64,000 nucleotides of DNA from Heliocidaris tuberculata (lineage: Eukaryota; Echinodermata; Echinoidea; Camarodonta; Echinometridae): positions 5,528,441-5,592,440 of the forward strand of contig CM046847.1 in the NCBI GenBank assembly GCA_025618425.1, given 5' to 3'. Positions 36,401 through 48,483 of this stretch are shown in pieces (position 1 is the first letter of the stretch; every line of letters begins with the position of its first letter). The notes beneath the pieces are model-generated. The model searched no databases, had not been told where the DNA came from, and saw only the letters and a program-made list of their open reading frames with translations. The translations under genes were made by a program, and so were the position numbers.

Positions 36401-39400
36401 TTGGGAAGGGTTCGCTTGGAAGGGAATATCTTATTAAATCCACACCACGTAATACTATAGTGGTCATATTGACCACTACGCGGGACGAATGCAAAAATAC
36501 TAGTCATTTTCTATTGCATGTAATAAGGTATGGGGGGAAAAGTAATATCACACCCGCCCGCCCGGCACTAATTTCCCCACTGACAAAGAAAAAAATACTA
36601 CGATTTTGACCTACAAACATGCCATTGTGGTTTAAGCTAGCAGATTCAATGAAAAAAATTATACGTACACATAAGCAAATTTACATGAAACCGTGTGAAG
36701 AATTTTCCTGGAAGGTATACACCTATACACAGCCACTAGCGCAGCGCAGCTCCTTCCCAAATACGAATCATATTTACGTATAAATTGTTCGCGTACCCGT
36801 ACCCGTGTGTGCATGCCCAACATCAAATCACTACACACTGTACTTGTCTCCGAGCTGGAATGTCGCAATCAACTGATTTGCACATGTTCGGGTTTCAAGA
36901 AAACTCGCCCGTAAGTAACTCACGAGCGATAAAATTTCCACCACTAAAAAGTCCCTGGTGACAACCCTGTCCATACATGTTGGTGCCACATTCCAATGGA
37001 TTGGAAATCTGATGGGGTTTCCCAGTGCAGGTTTCAATCCTGCTCCCAGCGCCATGTATAGTGATATTGCACATAAGACAACAGGTTAGAGGTAATGTCG
37101 AATTTTGGTAGGCCCCCCAAAACTTTTCGTCAGGTTTCTTCGATTTTTCTTTCATAAATAGAAAGATACTAGCAATTTACTAAGACACTGAAGATTTTGC
37201 CTCCTAAAGTTTAATATTAAACAAATAGAGGCAAAAACTAATTCACATGCCGGAACAGGTACGTAAACTCCTAACAAAGGTAGCATGTGCTATACACTAT
37301 ACACTATACACACACAAATGTAAAACCAATGAGTGACACACAGTGACACACATGTTGTCTCTATGCCAAGCCTTAAAGATAGCAGTGCGGGGAGCCATCG
37401 GGGTGGAAAGGTCCTAGCATGTGGCAGTGATCGAGCATTCCTGAGAGATATTTACACTGAAATTTACCAGAAATCATAGATGGAATACCAAATGATCTCT
37501 TATATCTTTTGATACAAGGAGAACAACATGAGACTATATACCCTTTCAAGACAATTGACCACATTTTGTGGTTTGGCTCAATAACTTTTGATCCAGAGCT
37601 CTAAAAAATATACCAGATGCACGAGTAGAAAGAGCAAAATTTTCTGCACACACTATGTGCATTTTTATTGCATGACCATATTGCGTTTGATGCCAGGAAT
37701 TTTAAAAACAAGAATAAGCTTTGAGATCCTTAAATTGGCAACACATTGAGAGGTTTAAAATCATTGTTTTTCATAAAAATTGGCAATTTCTTTCAACTAT
37801 TCAACAAATTTCTAACCATGTATATTGTTTTCAAAGATATTACACCTTATTTGAACCATGTAGCACTAAAAGAAAAATATTATTGTTGCCAATTTGAAGA
37901 ACAAAATGTGATCAATTTAGCCCTTAAATAATCCCTGTCCTGAAAGGGTTAACATGTTTCTTTCTAATTTCCTTTTTGCTACCAATTCTGTACATGAGCT
38001 TCAATATAACCTACCTTATTATACCAGAAGATACCTTGAGACTAATGTAACCTACTTCCAAATCCAATACTACTTCTCAAGGTACATGTAGTTCATGTTC
38101 ACTCGTCAATAATCAGCTTCATTCTTAGTGCTCTCACTTCTCGCTTTCCATCTGACACACTGACATGATCATGATGGCACATTATGAATTGATAATATTC
38201 AGTTATGAAATATTAACTCATAGGAATGTGATTTATTGATAAGTTGCCTGTCATTTTTTTGTCCATATGCCTGACAGTTGCGCGAATCCACTTGAATCTG
38301 CTGTCGCCAGCTTCAGCCTCGTGTCTCAGCAGACGCATTAACCAGAAGAACATCCACAAAGCATTAGCTCCTGGATGGGGTGCATCAAGACATACCACAC
38401 CCATCAGGGGTGTGTCCTCTGCACCCCTCCACAAAGGCCAGTCCACTGCTCTTCAGCAGAGACAATGCAAGGGTGATGAGTTATCCTCGATATGCTCCAG
38501 GTTGACTGGTTTGAGTCTCAAGGTTCCAGGTCCAGGCCCAGATGGAGGTCAGGTTCAGACAAGATCCTTCTCTAGTCTGGTCTGTAACAGCTACACTGGA
38601 GGATTTAACAACAAAGAAAGGTAAGTATTTTGTCATGACTATTGTTAATTTTAAGATAAAGTTGAGTACTGGTTATGCGATTATATTGTGAAAGAAACTG
38701 CTGTGGCATGAAAGTTTAGTCAAAGCTTTTTGGCTAGTTCTTGTCATATTTTGAATATAAGGGCACCGAACAGCAATACTTTTCAGGTGACATGTCTGCC
38801 AAACTGACATAAAAAGAATGAAAAAGCTAACAAATTTTTTTCACCTTTACCTGAACTTGGCCTTGTTTTTAAATTGTATGCATGCTCTGAAAAATATTAA
38901 TTCTGGAACCCCCCCCCCCCCAAAAAAAAAAAAAAAAAAAAAAAAAAACTTGTGAAAGATTTGCCATCATGATAGCACCAAATAAATGCTTGCATAAAGT
39001 TGATGAACAAAATAAAAATGAATTATTTGTAACAGCTGAGCAAAATGTTTTATCACTAGGTTAACAGGGAAGAACCATTTCATTAATATGAATACAGTGA
39101 CCAAAATGCAAATGAGGTTCACTGTGAGTGTTTGGACTTGCTTTTCAGAAGTTTCAGTACAGTATGTTGACATGCGATCAACCAGAGCTTTATTGTGATA
39201 AATATATTGGATGCTGTGCCATTCATGTTGTTCTTATTATTGATTCAATTTTAATTTTCCTTTCACATGGTACATATTGTACTATTTGGTAATTATTTCC
39301 AAACTAATGTGAAGACATTATTTCATATACCAGGTACACAAAAAGATATATCAGTATTGAAATGAAAACCTGATTTGCATTATTTTCATTTCAATGTGTC

Positions 39401-42400
39401 TTCTGAGTTTTTTTGTTTCTTTGTGCCATCCACTGATGATCAGATGCATAATGCATCGGCTCCTTGCAATTTGTCCACCATGTTCTGTCATGATTTAATT
39501 TATATTCCTTTATAGCTGTACAAACCAGAAGGGGGTCACATCGGCAGTGTTAGCCCATCAACCTCATAGGACAGTGATACGATACAGCAAGCACAAAGGA
39601 AAGAAGAAGACTGTTCATGCGGTGATTGACAGATTCTACAGACTTGACAGGTTGGTTGATATGTGTTGCTATGAGATTCAAGGAGATCTTATTGCAAGTG
39701 TGAACTCTTGTTTGAAAGTATGGAGTAAGGATTTAGTGATGTAATGTGTTTTTCAAATTTCAATTTGTCATTTGTATATTTGAGAAGAGAGGAAATAAAT
39801 GTGTTCTCTTAATAGGATTAGTATTAAAGGGTATGAATAATAATGATGCTGAGAAATATAATGAAATGAGAAAAATATAGGGGAGAAGAATGAAGCTAGA
39901 GGGGGAATAAGAAAAGGGATAGGCAACATAAAGAGAAAGAGAACAGGTAGAGGGTAGAGTAGTAGAAAGAAAAAAGGGGGAATTTGAAATATGTGCAGAT
40001 GAATGAAATATTAAAGCAAGATTAAAAAAAAAAAAGAGAAAGAAAAAGAAACTGAAGACTGCAGAGAACAGAGAAACTCAGTTAAAGGATAGGTATTAAC
40101 TTTAAGAAAGCAGAAGGAAGGTCTAGATTGATATTTCATACATGCTAAAATGCAAGCATTTGGTCTTGTTTTGTGTAGAAATGTCAAAATTTTTCCGTCT
40201 ACTCTCAAGTTGCATGTGCATTATCACTTTATGGAAGATAATATATTTGAAGCTCATATTTTGAATATAGTACCGTGACACAGATTCCCCAACATACAGA
40301 GAAAAATATTTTTGGTGAGTGATCCCCTTTAAATGCTGTATCTGTTTACTTTGTAGTGGTCTGTGGGTGAGAACACAAGCAGGAAGGGCCAAGAAACTCT
40401 GGAAGAAATCACCAAGACGCAGGTAAGTTTGTCTCAGACCACCCCCAAAATACTTATCACATGGCTTGATGCCCCACAGTGCACGTGACTGCTGCACACG
40501 CACACATGATACTGCGTTGCACAATTCTCAGAAAACGAATCCAACCAAAAATATTACTTTCCAATATCTTCACTTCTATTTCAATTTCATATCCTAGCCT
40601 TGTAATGTCATCTGTCATTTCTAGAAGAACAGAGTACATGTATATTAGGAAACAGAGTGGATGTGCAAAATATATAGCTTTGAGACAAAAATAAATACTC
40701 CCAACTTTTCCTGTAAAACACTTTAAATGAACAGATGACAAGAATAGCATAAGAAGTAGTGTCTAATAAAGCAATAATTATATGATTTAAAGTCGAACAT
40801 TTGATGTGCAGACTATATTAGCTGTCAGGTGGGTGGGAAGAAAATCAATACAGACATTTTAGAATGTGCAAGTTCTATTCACCAATGATATAGTAGAGAA
40901 GTAACATTCATGACATGTTATAACATGAGTAGTTTTTAACATGTATCTTAACTTGTCAAGGAAATTACTTTTTTTTCAGCCGTTGCTCCCCTTTTAGGTG
41001 CTCAGCTGTATAATAGAGCCCATCATTTCTCTTTTCAGTTCTTATTACATGATGAAAATGTGTTAGAATTTGCCTTTCAATGCCATGTAAAACATGAGTA
41101 GTTTCTTTTGTTCACTTGTCAAGGAAATTACCCTTTTTCAGCAATATGATATTAAAGCCTGTCATTTCTGCATATTACTGCAGACTGCATTACTAATGTT
41201 AACAAATTCTAAGAAATTGCCCTGCCCTAGTTACATAAAAATGTTTGACCTTGATATACAATGGAATACATTTCTATAGCATTTTTTTTTTAAAGATTAC
41301 TCAGGTTCTGCAGACCAGTGGTAGAATGGAGAAATTAAATTTATGCCATGCTAAAACAGTAGTTCCTATGTTCACTTGTTAAGGAAATTACTTTTTTTTC
41401 AGCAATTGCTCCCCTTTTTGTGCACAGCTTTATATTAGAGCCCATCATTTCTCTTTAATGATGAAAACTTGTTAAAACATGCCTTTTAATGTAGGCGAAC
41501 ATGACCTTACTTTTTTTGTATCAATACTTTCTTATATACATCCATGAATGTTGGAAAGCATGTCTTGATGCAGTTTTCACAACAAGCAAGTGACAATAGA
41601 CTGCAGCCATTGAGTGCTTTACTCCCAGCAAATTCTATGAAACTGCCCTCCCCGAGTCACGTAGAAATGTTTAACCTTGATATACAATGGAATGCTTTTC
41701 TATAGCATCCATACAGTAGATTGGCAGTTCATGGCCTCAACTTCTCTTGGCTTATTATGGACAAAAATTAAGAAAATTGAATCATGAAGACAGACCAAGA
41801 CTGGGAATGAGTTATGATCATCATATCATCTGTTGAGAGCCTGAAGAGCCTTTCTGGCTCCAAACAGACGATATCATCTTCTTATTGAATAATTCTTTGT
41901 GTGCCCGACAGAAGGTTGTGAACAGATGCTCGGCCAGGAGATATACTTCTTGAAAAATTAACATTTGAAAGTTTTTATCTTTCTTTAACGACATATATAC
42001 AGTAGACACTTTTCGGTCCATAACAGTCTAAATTGTTAATATAAGTATTTGCTTTGCTGTATCATTTCTTTATTCTTTGTGCCCTTCTGCTTGGTCACAG
42101 TGAATATCTTATTATTATACAGTGGAAACTCGACATAACGAGGTCGGCTATAACGAGGTAACGGCTATAACGAGAATATTGTCACAGTCCCAAATTTACT
42201 TGCATGTAATTCTGTGGTAGCGAGGTCGGCTGTAACGAAATATCTTCTATAACGAGCTAAATCTCGTGCCTCTAAAACAAAGAAAAAGATTGCTGATCAT
42301 TCCCATTATAACGAGCAAGCAAATTTCACTGCGCCTCAAATGGACAAAAATCATTCAGCTGGAGAATCTGCACTCACACGAGCATATAATAAAGATATAT

Positions 42401-43184
42401 CAGGCAATGCTGGTGCATCTTTTTATTCGTATCACACACACACACATCGCCAGGCCCGTCTTTTTATTCATATCACGGCGCAGGGCCCATCTTTTTATTC
42501 ATATCACAGCGCAGGGAGATCGGCCTCCGAAGTATGAATGAGACTTTTTTTTTCATACTATGGGTATGCGCTATGCTGACAGTACAGGCGCAGTCCTGAT
42601 TGCGATATGTATATATTCAATGCAGAAGTGTGACGGACTTAACCTGTAGTCGGTAACTTCGCGTCTGAAAATAATACTTTTCACTCATTTTCCGACATGA
42701 TCCGATATTTTATTAGCTAAATCAGAGAGAGAATTAACATATTATTAATGCCTTCATAGCTTTCAAATGAGTATATAAGCGGGGGCGGCAGCAGAACTAG
42801 GTACTTTATTAGTGTACATGTAGAATCTAGTCCCAGATGTGCCTTTTTATGTATGTTCTGATATAACGAGAAAACGGCTATAACGAGGAAAATCCTTTGG
42901 TCCCTACGGCCTTGTTACATCGAGTTTCCCCTGTATAGAGTTTGGAACTGTGTCCTTGATGGATACTTGTAAACTCCAAATTAACTATGATCATGTTGTT
43001 AATTCTCTCAAGGTACCGACTGAAGCAGCACATCTTTTGCAACAAGACCCAGTCCAAGATGCTGGACAGGATGGTCTCTGGTTTCTGGAAGAAGAGGCGA
43101 CATTACCTTGATGACCCCTTTGAAAAGTATCATGAGCGGCACTTCGATGTGATCCCTCCAGGAAGTAAGCCTCAGGGACGATAG
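33370..43184 (+). CDS. MRPL35: Mitochondrial large ribosomal subunit protein bL35m (MRPL35)
   Basis: bL35m is a structural protein of the mitochondrial large ribosomal subunit. Five exons (33370-33406, 38278-38620, 39516-39650, 40357-40422, 43013-43184) total 753 nt, 250 aa plus TAG; all splice phases close. The N-terminus ([12 protein letters not shown]) is rich in Arg and Ala like a mitochondrial presequence and resembles vertebrate MRPL35 starts. The L35-type domain spans residues about 148-195, with [19 protein letters not shown] and [20 protein letters not shown]. The metazoan C-terminal extension follows, with [20 protein letters not shown] and [12 protein letters not shown]. The protein is longer than the human one (188 aa), mainly because of the large, poorly conserved exon 2. 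The start is chosen from phase fit and promoter position; a second candidate first exon lies at 33711-33747. Confidence 0.95.
33711..33747 (+). other. MRPL35: Possible alternative first exon of MRPL35
   Basis: ACAAAATGGCAGC recurs here, 341 bp downstream of the main start. ATG opens twelve codons plus one base ([12 protein letters not shown]) before a GTAGTG donor-like site: the same length (37 nt), the same phase and the same presequence-like composition as exon 1. It lies in the same CpG-rich region. Use is unproven. Confidence 0.35.
33809..33836. promoter_or_regulatory. GC-box cluster downstream of MRPL35 exon 1
   Basis: Several overlapping GGGGCGG words (Sp1/KLF-type sites) occur here within the CpG-rich region that begins at the shared promoter. 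Confidence 0.45.
34018..35430. mobile_element. Element inserted in the foldback, 8-bp target duplication
   Basis: Flanked by GCCAGCTT at 34010-34017 and 35431-35438. Its ends share a terminal inverted repeat: aactgcagaatacc near 34023 and ggtattctgcagtt near 35411-35424. Inside are a foldback (34030-34600; 'ccttttgacaaggcc' and 'ggccttgtcaaaagg' arms) and a minisatellite. No transposase. The 8-bp duplication is typical of hAT-type transposition. Confidence 0.8.
34602..35385. repeat. Minisatellite of 'ttgttggatcgttggtcgttggcac'
   Basis: Around ten irregularly spaced units of 'gttggtcgttggcac', often followed by 'ttattttgacatttaactgta'. One 100-bp block (34811-34903) recurs almost exactly at 35119-35212. 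It lies within the 34018-35430 element. Confidence 0.85.
36090..36450. repeat. Dispersed repeat 'taccgaacgcgtacagttaag', copy 1
   Basis: Shares many blocks in the same order with 52965-53205, including 'gtgtctttttcccatagg', 'cctttttcaagggaccaaaa' and 'gaagggaatatcttattaaat'. The first copy has an extra internal segment of about 100 bp. Non-coding, class unknown. Confidence 0.8.
36451..37562. other. Non-coding stretch in MRPL35 intron 1
   Basis: No exon on either strand with a recognisable product. Short overlapping minus-strand frames between 36831 and 37155 show no domain I can name. Confidence 0.4.
37563..37950 (+). repeat. Dispersed repeat, copy 2 of the 9520-9910 family
   Basis: Aligns from 'ttgtggtttggctcaataac' to 'cctgaaagggttaa' with the left copy in the same orientation. 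Confidence 0.7.
38278..38620 (+). CDS. MRPL35: MRPL35 exon 2
   Basis: Acceptor CCTGACAG and donor GTAAGT. Encodes residues 13-127, Ser/Gly/Pro-rich and poorly conserved, the mature N-terminal or presequence region. An overlapping antisense frame is not a gene. Confidence 0.85.
39516..39650 (+). CDS. MRPL35: MRPL35 exon 3
   Basis: Acceptor CTTTATAG; donor GTTGGT is weaker than usual but phase and protein continuity fix it. Carries the L35 signature [19 protein letters not shown]. Confidence 0.93.
40357..40422 (+). CDS. MRPL35: MRPL35 exon 4
   Basis: Acceptor CTTTGTAG and donor GTAAGT. Encodes [20 protein letters not shown], the basic core of the L35 domain. Confidence 0.95.
40915..41725. repeat. 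Imperfect tandem duplications in MRPL35 intron 4
   Basis: Three related blocks begin near 40920, 41090 and 41345 with 'cttgtcaaggaaatta' followed by T-rich DNA and 'cagc'. The last two share 'atacaatggaat' and 'tttctatagcat' endings (41252-41283 and 41680-41709), a period of about 425 bp. Confidence 0.8.
42120..42933. mobile_element. pogo/Tigger-like non-autonomous DNA transposon in MRPL35 intron 4
   Basis: Terminal inverted repeats CAGTGGAAACTCGACATAAC and, at the right, its near complement ending CGAGTTTCCCCTG, flanked by TA dinucleotides (42118-42119, 42934-42935). Ends of this form and TA duplication are characteristic of Tigger/pogo members of the Tc1-mariner superfamily. The interior repeats 'ggctataacgag' and includes a roughly 36-bp tandem segment (cttttttattcatatcac-type, 42418-42510). 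There is no transposase frame, so it is a MITE. Confidence 0.85.
43013..43184 (+). CDS. MRPL35: MRPL35 exon 5 (last coding)
   Basis: Acceptor CTCTCAAG. Encodes residues 194-250 with [14 protein letters not shown] and [23 protein letters not shown] at 43182-43184. Its 3' part is tandemly copied downstream. Confidence 0.95.
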
Positions 43185-44460
43185 AGAAGAAACCATCAAA
43201 GATTATCAATGATTGTAATTGATGGTAGAGAGAAGAAGATGCTTTTACCTGGATGACTGCTTTAAACTGTATCATGAGAGGCACTCCGATGTGATCCCTC
43301 CTGGGAGAAAATCTAAGAGGCGACAGTAGATATAAAATCGATGGAGACTACAAGGAGAGAGTGGATGGTTGATAGAAGAACCAGTGCCATTACTTGGATG
43401 ACCCTTTTAAACAGTATCACGAGCAGCACTTAGATCTATGTGATCCCCCCTGGGAGTATAGGGCTGGGGGAGGATAGAGACCATTTCATGAGAAATTATT
43501 CATGAGGAGACTGCATGGTAGAGAGAAGAAGATGCTGTTACCTGGAGGACCCCTTTGAACAGTTTCACTAGCAGCTCTTTGATGTAATCCCCCCTGGGAG
43601 TAAGCATCAGGGATGACAGGGGCCTAATCAACATAAATTACTTATAAGAAGACTGCATTTTGGAAAGAAATGCCATTAACAGACATTTCATGATGATGGA
43701 TGATGAGTGACTCCCTCAAGCAGTATAACTATACTTTTTGAGAGGACGTGGCAGATAATTCGTTATGGAGAAGAGAGATTTGGACTCCAGTGAGAATTTT
43801 TATAAGTCAAGATGATAGGATCTATCTAAAGTATAGCTGTATTGTAAGCAATTCTCCACATAAATTGTGTTTCTAGCAGCAGATGAATTTTCTTAAATTC
43901 TCAATTACCCTCAGATTGAGCAGTTATTTTATTAAGATATTTAGCATGGCCCCTGGTTTTTGCATTTTCTTTTGGGTGAGTCCAAGGTATGTCACCTACG
44001 TTACCAAGTATTATGTAGCTGTATTATGGAATTGTGAACATGACTTGACATAAAAATATTATTTTACCTGATATTTTGTCTGATCCAAGCTTTAGTAGGG
44101 CTATCAGTTTGATGCAGTCATTATATACATGTATACTGAAATCTTAGATGTGATCATTAATGTATGGGACAAAATCGTGTGGACTTGCCCTTTTATTTAT
44201 TTATTATTTTTTTATTCCTTAATCTACCCACCTCAACACCAAATTTAGTTTCAAACTGCTCATAGTATCAGTTCAAGCTACTTGTAATGTGAAGTCTATA
44301 AGGTGTGTGTTGGGCTTTAACAGCACGTTGTTCTAAAATCAGTCATATGTCAATATCGATTTATTTTTTTCCCTTTTCTTTTTTATGTCATACGTGATAT
44401 TTATTTTACTCTTTCTTTTTTTTTTATAGAATCTTGCTATTTGGAGAGATTGAATAAAAC
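43185..44460 (+). other. MRPL35: MRPL35 3' UTR candidate with AATAAA at its end
   Basis: Downstream of the stop the sequence holds the terminal-exon copies and AT-rich DNA. An AATAAA is present at about 44453-44458 (ttgaataaaactt), just before the first GA-rich block. It is the best polyadenylation candidate, but earlier sites cannot be excluded. Confidence 0.4.
43225..43760 (+). repeat. Tandem decaying copies of the MRPL35 terminal exon
   Basis: After the real stop the 3' coding part recurs with a period of about 138-148 bp; the TTAC anchor is at 43103 (real), 43245, 43390, 43538 and, vestigially, 43676. Copy B still reads FYLDDCFKLYHERHSDVIPP and ends in TAG. Copy C has a 4-base insertion. 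Copy D has an internal stop after EQFH but keeps VIPPGSKHQG and a stop. The units also include the intervening 3' UTR. Confidence 0.9.
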
Positions 44461-44606
44461 TTATTTAATGCATTCTGCTAGTTCGAGTTGAGGATTGAAG
44501 ATTTTCAAACAATAATTGATTGAAAAGAGAATAATGTGTACATTTTGACAGAATCGGAGAGAGAGACAGAGAGACAGAGAGAGAGGGGGTGAAGAGGGAG
44601 AGGGGG

Positions 44607-44639
<33 letters not shown>

Positions 44640-45240
44640 GGGGATACAAAGAAGAATTAAAAGAGCAAAGGAGTGTATCTCAGATACTGCTATCCAGTTG
44701 TGGATGGAAGGAGACCGACATATAGATAGATAAGGATGTAGACAGTAAGAGAGAGAGAGGAAGAGAGGGAGAGACAAAATAAAGCATAATCAATCTCAAG
44801 TCTACAGGATTCAGATACACTATCTTATAAAATCAATAATTACTGATCCATTTATATTCCTTTGTTAGCTTCTTTCAGTTGTACATTATACAATATTTTC
44901 CCTTTTTTTCTCTCTTGTGCACAAAATCATGCTATATGAAGGTTTGAGAACTTACGAGAGGTGTTTTGTGGATGTAATGAATATGATTAAATGGGGTTGG
45001 AAGGATGGTTGAAATTACAAAATAGCGATGAGTGTAAGAGGATATTTCTAATGAAAGAGAGAGAGGGGGGGGGGGGTGAGAAAAAGAATTAGAATAGTGG
45101 GAATGTATATCAGATATCAAGTTATGAAAGAGATGGACAGAGGGGTATACCGTGGCATGGAGAGACAGACAGACATACATGGGGGAGGGGGAGAGAAAGA
45201 GAGATACAGACGCCTGGGGGGGGGGGGGGACCAAAATTTA
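44410..45240. repeat. GA-rich microsatellites within an imperfect tandem duplication
   Basis: Two blocks (about 44530-44650 and 45053-45230) each have GAGAGA followed by a G run, then 'aagaattaraa' and 'gtatatcagata'-type segments, then more GA. They look like diverged copies of one unit about 470 bp apart. Proline/serine-rich minus-strand frames here are simply the complement of GA repeats. Confidence 0.7.
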
Positions 45241-48200
45241 AAATGTCAAATTCTAAATTGCTTATAATTCATTTGAATCGTTATTACAATTATTAGGCTG
45301 ATGAATGCCTTGAAATAATAATTTAATAATAATGATAATGATGAGAATGAGGACGATGACGATGATGAGGATGATGATGATAATGGTAAATGTTACAGAT
45401 GATTTACATACGTGTACATTAGACAAAACGAAATGCAAATTGAAACTGTTTAATAATTACACAATTCTGTATAATTTTTTTGTTGAAGATGTTTATTAAA
45501 ACCAAATTTCAAATATCAGTAATTTTATATATTACCAATTTACAATTCGAAAGGAAACCTGGTGTAAGTTAACAGTAAGAAAAATCTTAGAAAATCTTAC
45601 AAAATCTACCACGACTTGTATGTTATCATAGGGATAAAAGCGATTTTTTTTTCTTGATTGACAGCGAATTATCGAAACCATGTCATGTAAACAAGGTATT
45701 CTGTATGCTCGCTGACGAGGGAAATGCGTTGGTATTGTATGTCCTGTCTTCGACTCCATTTATCGGCTCAAGAGCCCTTAATTGAGGTTCCATCACGACA
45801 TGATTAAACTCGAAGATGATTCATGAATTTATGATTTAGAAATGAAAGAACTGCCCCACATAAAATACCGTCCTTGAATAATCTTTTCATCATGCCATCA
45901 TAATTATTATGACATTTAACTTCGCGATCAGTAAAAAAGACATTATTCTTCCTGTCTCGTCTGTTTGCTTTTGCTATTGGTAATGAGGGCAGCGGAGACA
46001 AATTCTCTGCGATGTACGCCCGAGGCATATACTGTAATATGAAGAATGATGATTTTTGTATCAATCTTCTCATTTCTTAATTACGGTATTTAGTATTGAC
46101 ATAATAATGATTGTCATTCCTTTGCAATTGATTTTAAAGAGCTAAACTGAACATTCAAACAGACATAGGCAGATGATTTTATGGATGTTACATAGAACTA
46201 GAAACAACATGACGAAGGCCTATCTATCTTCGTATAGGCGGATTCGGGGGGCTGAAACGGTTGCGTTAAGAAAGAAAGAAAGAAAGAAAGAAAGAACTAA
46301 AGAAAAGAAAGAAAAAAAAAACAGGGGAAAGAGAAAAGGGAAGAAGAAACGGGACAAAAGTCATGCTATATAGGATTTAAAAAAAATCATCCCGCCCCAC
46401 CACTGAGCAAGACTGGGAGGGTTTCCGGGATTCCCGATATCATTGTGTTCGGAGCCCCCACCCCCTCCTTTCTTACAATCCTCAATCCGCCACTTGTCTT
46501 TAGCATTAATTGACTTGGCAATGCACTTCTATATAATGTAAGCAAAGATGACTCCTTTATCAACCATGAACCCAGATCAAACTAATACCCGTCAGCATGG
46601 AAAGAAGCTGTATTGTTGAGGAAGTCGTATGAGCTCTACATCCTTTTAAGAAAATTAAAAGATACGTGATGAAAATTGTATGGTTAATGACATTTTATCA
46701 ATTTAACTCTCTTCATTCGCGAAATGAGGAAGCTTATCTCAAAGGAGTGACCTACTTTTTTGTCAATTCAATTTGTTAAAAATATTAATAAACATAATTA
46801 AATAAACCATCATATTGAGACAGTATGTTTTGCTATCACAAAAGTAAAACTATTATTATTTGATTCCATTTCTAAAAGATTGTGACATAATAGCGATCAT
46901 GGCGATATAAGAAGATAATGTATTATGTGACCTGCAGTATATCACTCTTCTATGTCGGGGAAACCTCTGATAAGCTTTTGGTTAAGCTGTTAACTAGAGC
47001 GACCATCAGTATATATTTCATGTCCAGAAATTGATAAAGTGGGATGGGATCTTGCCTGGACGGGGGTGGGGGGGGGGGGGGGGGGGGGGGGGGTGGGGGG
47101 GGGGGGGGTATGTGGGCATCATGCCCCAATCATTAAGCTTTTTTGACTTTTATGGGCCTTCAAACAGGGTAGCCACCCAGTGCTAACGAAAAGAAATTAG
47201 ACATTGGCCATTATGAAAGATATACATACATATATTTAAAGTACATCTTTTAACCCTTTCACGCCAATGAAACATGTCTCTTAAGAAGCAAAGGACTAAC
47301 AAGAATTAAATTAAGAAGAGGGGATGAGGGAAAAAAGAAAAAAGATGAGTCACAAGAAAATAAAGCAACAAAGAAGGCCCTCATGCCGAAGGATTTATTT
47401 TTAAGTCCAAGAGAGTTTTCATCCTTACTGAACAGGGGAAGGGGGGGGGGGGCTGGGAGGCCCCCAAACAAATTTCGCCTCGCATTTTAAACCGCTACGT
47501 TTCACGCCACGCCACTTTCTGACTTTTATTTTTCAAGTCGTGCGCATTTTTAATCACCAAGTTCGGTCACACCGTTACCGAGTCATGTGACATTTTGTGA
47601 CCTCATGTCAGCGCGAAAACAGAGAATTTCTGAGTTTTGTGTACAAAACAAATGATAAACTGCATTTCCTCATGTTCCCCCTTTATCACTTATAACTTCT
47701 TCTTTAAGCTGTCAATCTAACTGAATATTGGAGGTTCCGATAACACTCTGAAACTGCAGGCTTAAAAACAATTTTAAAAATGTCAAGTTGAACAACAAAG
47801 AAATACCCCCCCCCCCAAAAAAAAAAAAAAAAACGTACAAAAAATGAAAACATAAGAATTGAAATCACTTTCAAAAAATTATCTTATGTTATAATGTTTT
47901 TAAGGTTTAGAAAATACTTCTAGCATTAACTTTTTTATCTCCAATGTCTTTTGATTTAATTATTAATTAAATGTATATTTATGCATATAATTTGCATAAA
48001 TTATAACAATGAATAGAAAGAATGAAGATTTAGATAAAAATAACCGTGGATTTGTGTTCCTTACGAAATTTTAGAATTCCGTGGAAAATTTCAAGACGAT
48101 CGGTCATGTCGCGGCCGAGATCAGAGGGGGAAGTGGGCTTGAAATAGCCTAGTATAGTAAACCGGTAACAAAATTCAAGTTTTAGAAATTAAGAGAGTAG

Positions 48201-48465
48201 GTGACTAGCTCTATAGCAAAAAGAATGAAATATGCTTCATGATAACAAAAACAAGATCACACACCTGGTCAAAAGACAATGTTCTTGATGAAAATAATTT
48301 GCTAACATCAGTAAGTCCCTTGAAATACAAACCTTTCCCCTTCTCGTTGAAAAAAAACAAGTAATTAGAGGACATTCAATATTATTATTGAATCAAACTG
48401 AAACATAGCTTTGAAACCTTTGGTTTACCTTTTGTGGCCTCCATCTCATACGAGGAGCAGACGCT
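45241..48465. other. Non-coding stretch with simple repeats
   Basis: No gene recognised. Includes (GAT)n-like sequence at 45328-45385, (GAAA)n at 46268-46320, and a G homopolymer of about 45 bp at 47062-47109. A degraded TIR-element end resembling 'ccaccccctcc...ccgccactt' lies near 46440-46495. Confidence 0.45.
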
Positions 48466-48469
48466 AAGC

Positions 48470-48483
48470 GTTGTCATGGTAAC
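48470..48483. promoter_or_regulatory. X-box-like RFX site
   Basis: GTTGTCATGGTAAC matches the inverted-repeat form of the RFX X-box (GTNRCC AT GGNAAC style) found upstream of ciliary genes. On the minus strand an ATG inside it opens 16 codons (MTTLSVCSSYEMEATK) ending at a GTAAAC donor-like site near 48433. No downstream exon was identified, so the regulatory role is speculative. Confidence 0.3.

Noticed and set aside
36831..37155. Overlapping minus-strand frames with Cys/Gly-rich wording
   Set aside because: No recognisable domain, no clear splice sites, and the phrasing looks like translated repeat; not enough for a gene call.
38213..38446. Minus-strand frame opposite MRPL35 exon 2
   Set aside because: It is the antisense of a coding exon with no family similarity and no splice support.
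44461..45234. Proline/serine/leucine-rich minus-strand frames
   Set aside because: They are complements of GA-rich simple repeats.
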